A DNA stretch of 64,000 nt from positions 14,304,000 through 14,367,999 of the forward strand of contig CM068316.1 of NCBI GenBank assembly GCA_034766995.1, given 5' to 3'. The position numbers and the translations under genes were made by a program. Shown one piece after another: positions 61,759 through 64,000 of the stretch (position 1 is the stretch's first letter; each line of letters starts with the position of its first letter). A model generated the notes under the pieces. That model made no database searches and was not told the DNA's origin. It saw nothing but the letters and a program-made list of their open reading frames with translations. Source of the stretch: Acanthacorydalis orientalis. Lineage: Eukaryota > Arthropoda > Insecta > Megaloptera > Corydalidae.

Positions 61759-63063
61759 GTAGATAATATTAAACATCGCATCAACTAGCAAGGGTGATAG
61801 TTTTGTTGTTTGTTATACGGTGCTTGACGCAACACGTTATTTCCCGTTTGTTGTTACATGCACATGGATGAAATGTCTTGGAAGCAGACTGTAAGCTACT
61901 TGGAATGTGTCGGAGAATCTGAATATTAATTCGAGACTACACGTAAAGACATACTGTTAAACAGAATCATAAAAGTCATTTGTTGGTATGTAGACAATGA
62001 CAATTAACAAACTTTTAATTTCTATGTCAACGTTTTATTACATTCAAGTTATAATTAAGTTACAAAATGTATATTTTGTTATATAATTAAGAATATGAAT
62101 TTATTTTTAGAGTTAAATTAGTTAGTTAGGAAAGGTTTATCTAGGAAACAATGTTTCAGATTTCCATAACATTTTCATTTTAATCTTTTCGAATACATAC
62201 ATTCTATGAAGAAAAATATTTGTTTGAAAGGGTTTAAGCTAATTAAATACAATTAAATTTCATATTACTGATGTTTTTAAAAGTTGAACCTCTTCATACA
62301 GGGTCACCTAATGTAAAAATAGACTAAGTATACCAACGAAGAAGATTTTTTTATAATTATATTTTTTGGTGCTGTGAATAATTTATTTTAAGAAATGAAT
62401 CACACTTTCGATACATCATAATCATTTATTTTCAGGATGTTCAATTCGTTATTATTGTTCATTTTTGGTTCTGCTTATATTATTTCGATAGCAATATTAG
62501 ATTCAGAACATATAATCGTTCTGAATAACTTTTGGTTTCAGAATCAAATTTGATCAAATTGTTAAATTTTTGTGAAATGAAAATAATGTTGATCATACTT
62601 AAAGAATTATGAATAGTTGGAACATTTTTCAAGCTCATATCTACATCTAAAAAATTCCAGTAAATATTAAACTCTATAATAGAAAATGTTATTTTTTCAA
62701 CAGTAACGTCACTAGAAAGATTTGTTTCAACCACTTCCTTGTATTGAAATGAAAGAAACATGTTAGATCTTTAGGTACGAATGCAATATATGGAAATCTA
62801 AATTACATATGTCATAAAAACTGTATAAAGAGAGTTTCCAGGTACATGGTTATTGTTCAAGCGTCTCTTTTTTATTTAATGACATAAGTAAAGATCAGAT
62901 CATAGGATACAATTAGAAAATTAATCTTAAAAAGGAGATTCACAGTTTGATATAACAAAAGTTATGTTTTTTAGATTAGTTAATGTTTCTTTCATTTTTA
63001 ATGGTATAAATTCTACTTAGAGTACAGTGTTTGAATTTAGCTACAGTGTCAAAACTGTATGAA
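60878..63063. other. Non-coding with two long TA tracts
   Basis: TA tracts at 61308-61420 and 61662-61752. 61780-61960 is a short GC-richer segment. The 93-codon minus-strand frame at 62480-62761 is the longest non-repeat frame here but matches nothing I know, and such a length is expected by chance in A/T-rich DNA of this size. Confidence 0.45.
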
Positions 63064-63065
63064 TA

Positions 63066-63621
63066 GGTTGATAGAAAAATAATTGCCGTTTTTGTTTCCT
63101 GAATTCTAACCGTAATTCTTTCAATGAAAGTGTCATTTCATTGTATTCATGTTAATATGATATTAAAATGCATTTTTCTGTCTGTATTTTAGTAACAACA
63201 ACTTTGATTTTATTATTAATTTTGTTTCAAATTGGACTACTGAATTAAAGATGGTAAAGAAGCAAATAAGCGCAATTTTTTGTATGACTTCAAAATTGGT
63301 GGTAAAGCAACAGAAACTGCTCATAAACTAAACGATGCTTTTAGTGTGGGCACTGTTAAGGGACGTTAAGTGCAATGGTAGTTCTAAAAATTTCATGCTG
63401 GAGACGAAAGTCTTGAAGATGGAGAAGGTCAACGGCGTCCTTGTTCAGTTAATAACCACCAACTGAAGGCGTTAATTGAATCAGAACCACACACAACAGT
63501 TTAAGACTTGGCACAAAAGTTACATTTTAGACATCTAACAGTTCTGGATCACTTAAAACAGCTAATGAAGAAAAATGTATATGAATTTGAAGGTTATAAA
63601 CCGCAATTATTTTCCTACCAA
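63066..63621 (+). mobile_element. Internally deleted SETMAR/Hsmar1-like mariner (MITE-sized)
   Basis: Left terminus GGTTGATAGAAAAATAATTG CCG after TA (63064-63065). The right terminus read backward is TTGGTAGGAAAATAATTGCG G, with TA following. Inside, MVKKQISAIFCMTSK, a frameshifted KATETAHKLNDAFSVGT, GDESLEDGEGQRRPCSVNNH and a helix-turn-helix ending HLKQLMKK lead straight into the right end. The whole catalytic domain is therefore deleted. Length 556 bp with both ends kept, so it could in principle have been moved in trans. Confidence 0.87.
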
Positions 63622-63666
63622 TATTATATAAAAATTACATCAAAATGTTTACGGTGTAAATAAAAA

Positions 63667-63705
63667 AATGATTTATATAAATGAATTTACCCACAGTACT
63701 AGAAT
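63667..63705 (+). repeat. Tail fragment resembling interspersed repeat family 1
   Basis: AAATGATTTATATAAATGAA then TTTACCCACAGTACTAGAAT resembles the end of copy B (AATGAATTTATCCACAGTGACAG). Only the last 40 bp are present. Confidence 0.35.
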
Positions 63706-64000
63706 TATAATTTATAATATTTTCAATACATAAAAATATATGGACCAGGAAACATATTTAGAATTGAAAATTTAAAAACTTGCATTTATATAAACTGTAA
63801 CATTTGAATGAACTATTCGTCAATGTGCCAGAACTGTATTGTAAAAAATATATTAAAATGTATTTAAATTTAATGGAAACGATTATAAAATTATTAAAAA
63901 AAAAATAATTTAACCTGCCAGATCTATTAATAATTTATAAACTTCATAGTATTCCGATTGTTATTTGTGCATGAATTTATCTCCAACTTATATTTATGAG

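Noticed and set aside
62480..62761. 93-codon minus-strand frame
   Set aside because: The composition is more protein-like, but there is no recognisable family, splice context or neighbour; one frame of this length is expected by chance.

Overview
The window is AT-rich, repeat-rich eukaryotic DNA, most likely from an insect. Evidence: one exon with canonical splice sites encoding the start of an insect-type RGK-family small GTPase, very long introns, dozens of (TA)n microsatellites, and decayed transposons typical of arthropods (mariner, piggyBac, hAT, pogo/Tigger, DUF4817 transposase, Jockey-type and other non-LTR elements). I see no bacterial, viral or organellar gene organisation, no rRNA, no intact tRNA and no CRISPR array. 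Species cannot be fixed from the sequence.

Host gene. The only convincing host coding sequence is the minus-strand exon 29353-29579: an acidic, Ser/Pro-rich N-terminal stretch followed by the P-loop of a Rad/Gem/Kir-type (RGK) GTPase, ending at a GTAAGT donor. A candidate first exon lies 13 kb upstream (minus strand, about 42670-42850), with a start codon eight bases before a GTGAGC donor, in the phase needed to join the P-loop exon. The next exon (G2 to G5 boxes) is not visible between 29352 and position 1, so it is probably left of the window. The left half is then intron 2, the middle intron 1, and the right half upstream or intergenic DNA.

Layout. 1-7.8 kb: AT-rich, one LINE 3' remnant (4.76-5.39). 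7.8-9.0: mariner with both ends. 12.47-12.87: hAT MITE with perfect 8-bp target duplication. 13.3-17.1: two copies of a repeat, a mariner, a mariner tail and a short repeat with a hammerhead-like core. 18.3-18.7: tandem duplication. 20.4-22.3: mariner 5' stub and DUF4817 transposase wreck. 22.96-23.89: internally deleted piggyBac with TTAA duplication. 25.4-27.8: interspersed repeat, long TA array, Tigger-like tail, SETMAR-like mariner 3' half. 29.35-29.58: RGK exon. 30.1-31.2: mariner. 31.8-32.2: inverted pair of an interspersed repeat. 35.8-36.9: Jockey-type reverse transcriptase wreck. 39.8-40.9: 34-bp minisatellite, TTAA-flanked MITE, LINE remnant. 42.67: candidate first exon. 45.4-52.1: three mariners. 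52.1-55.3: tandem repeats, a conserved-looking island, a C-rich/inverted-repeat island. 57.2-57.7: GC-richer island with a donor-like site. 58.06-59.36: near full-length dead mariner. 59.6-63.6: interspersed repeat and two internally deleted mariners.

The most unusual signal is a pair of short interspersed repeat families, each carrying a CTGAAGA - hairpin - GAAA core with stem-preserving changes and each found at least once as an inverted pair. This resembles the hammerhead-ribozyme-like motif of Penelope-like elements. All transposon genes here look inactive.
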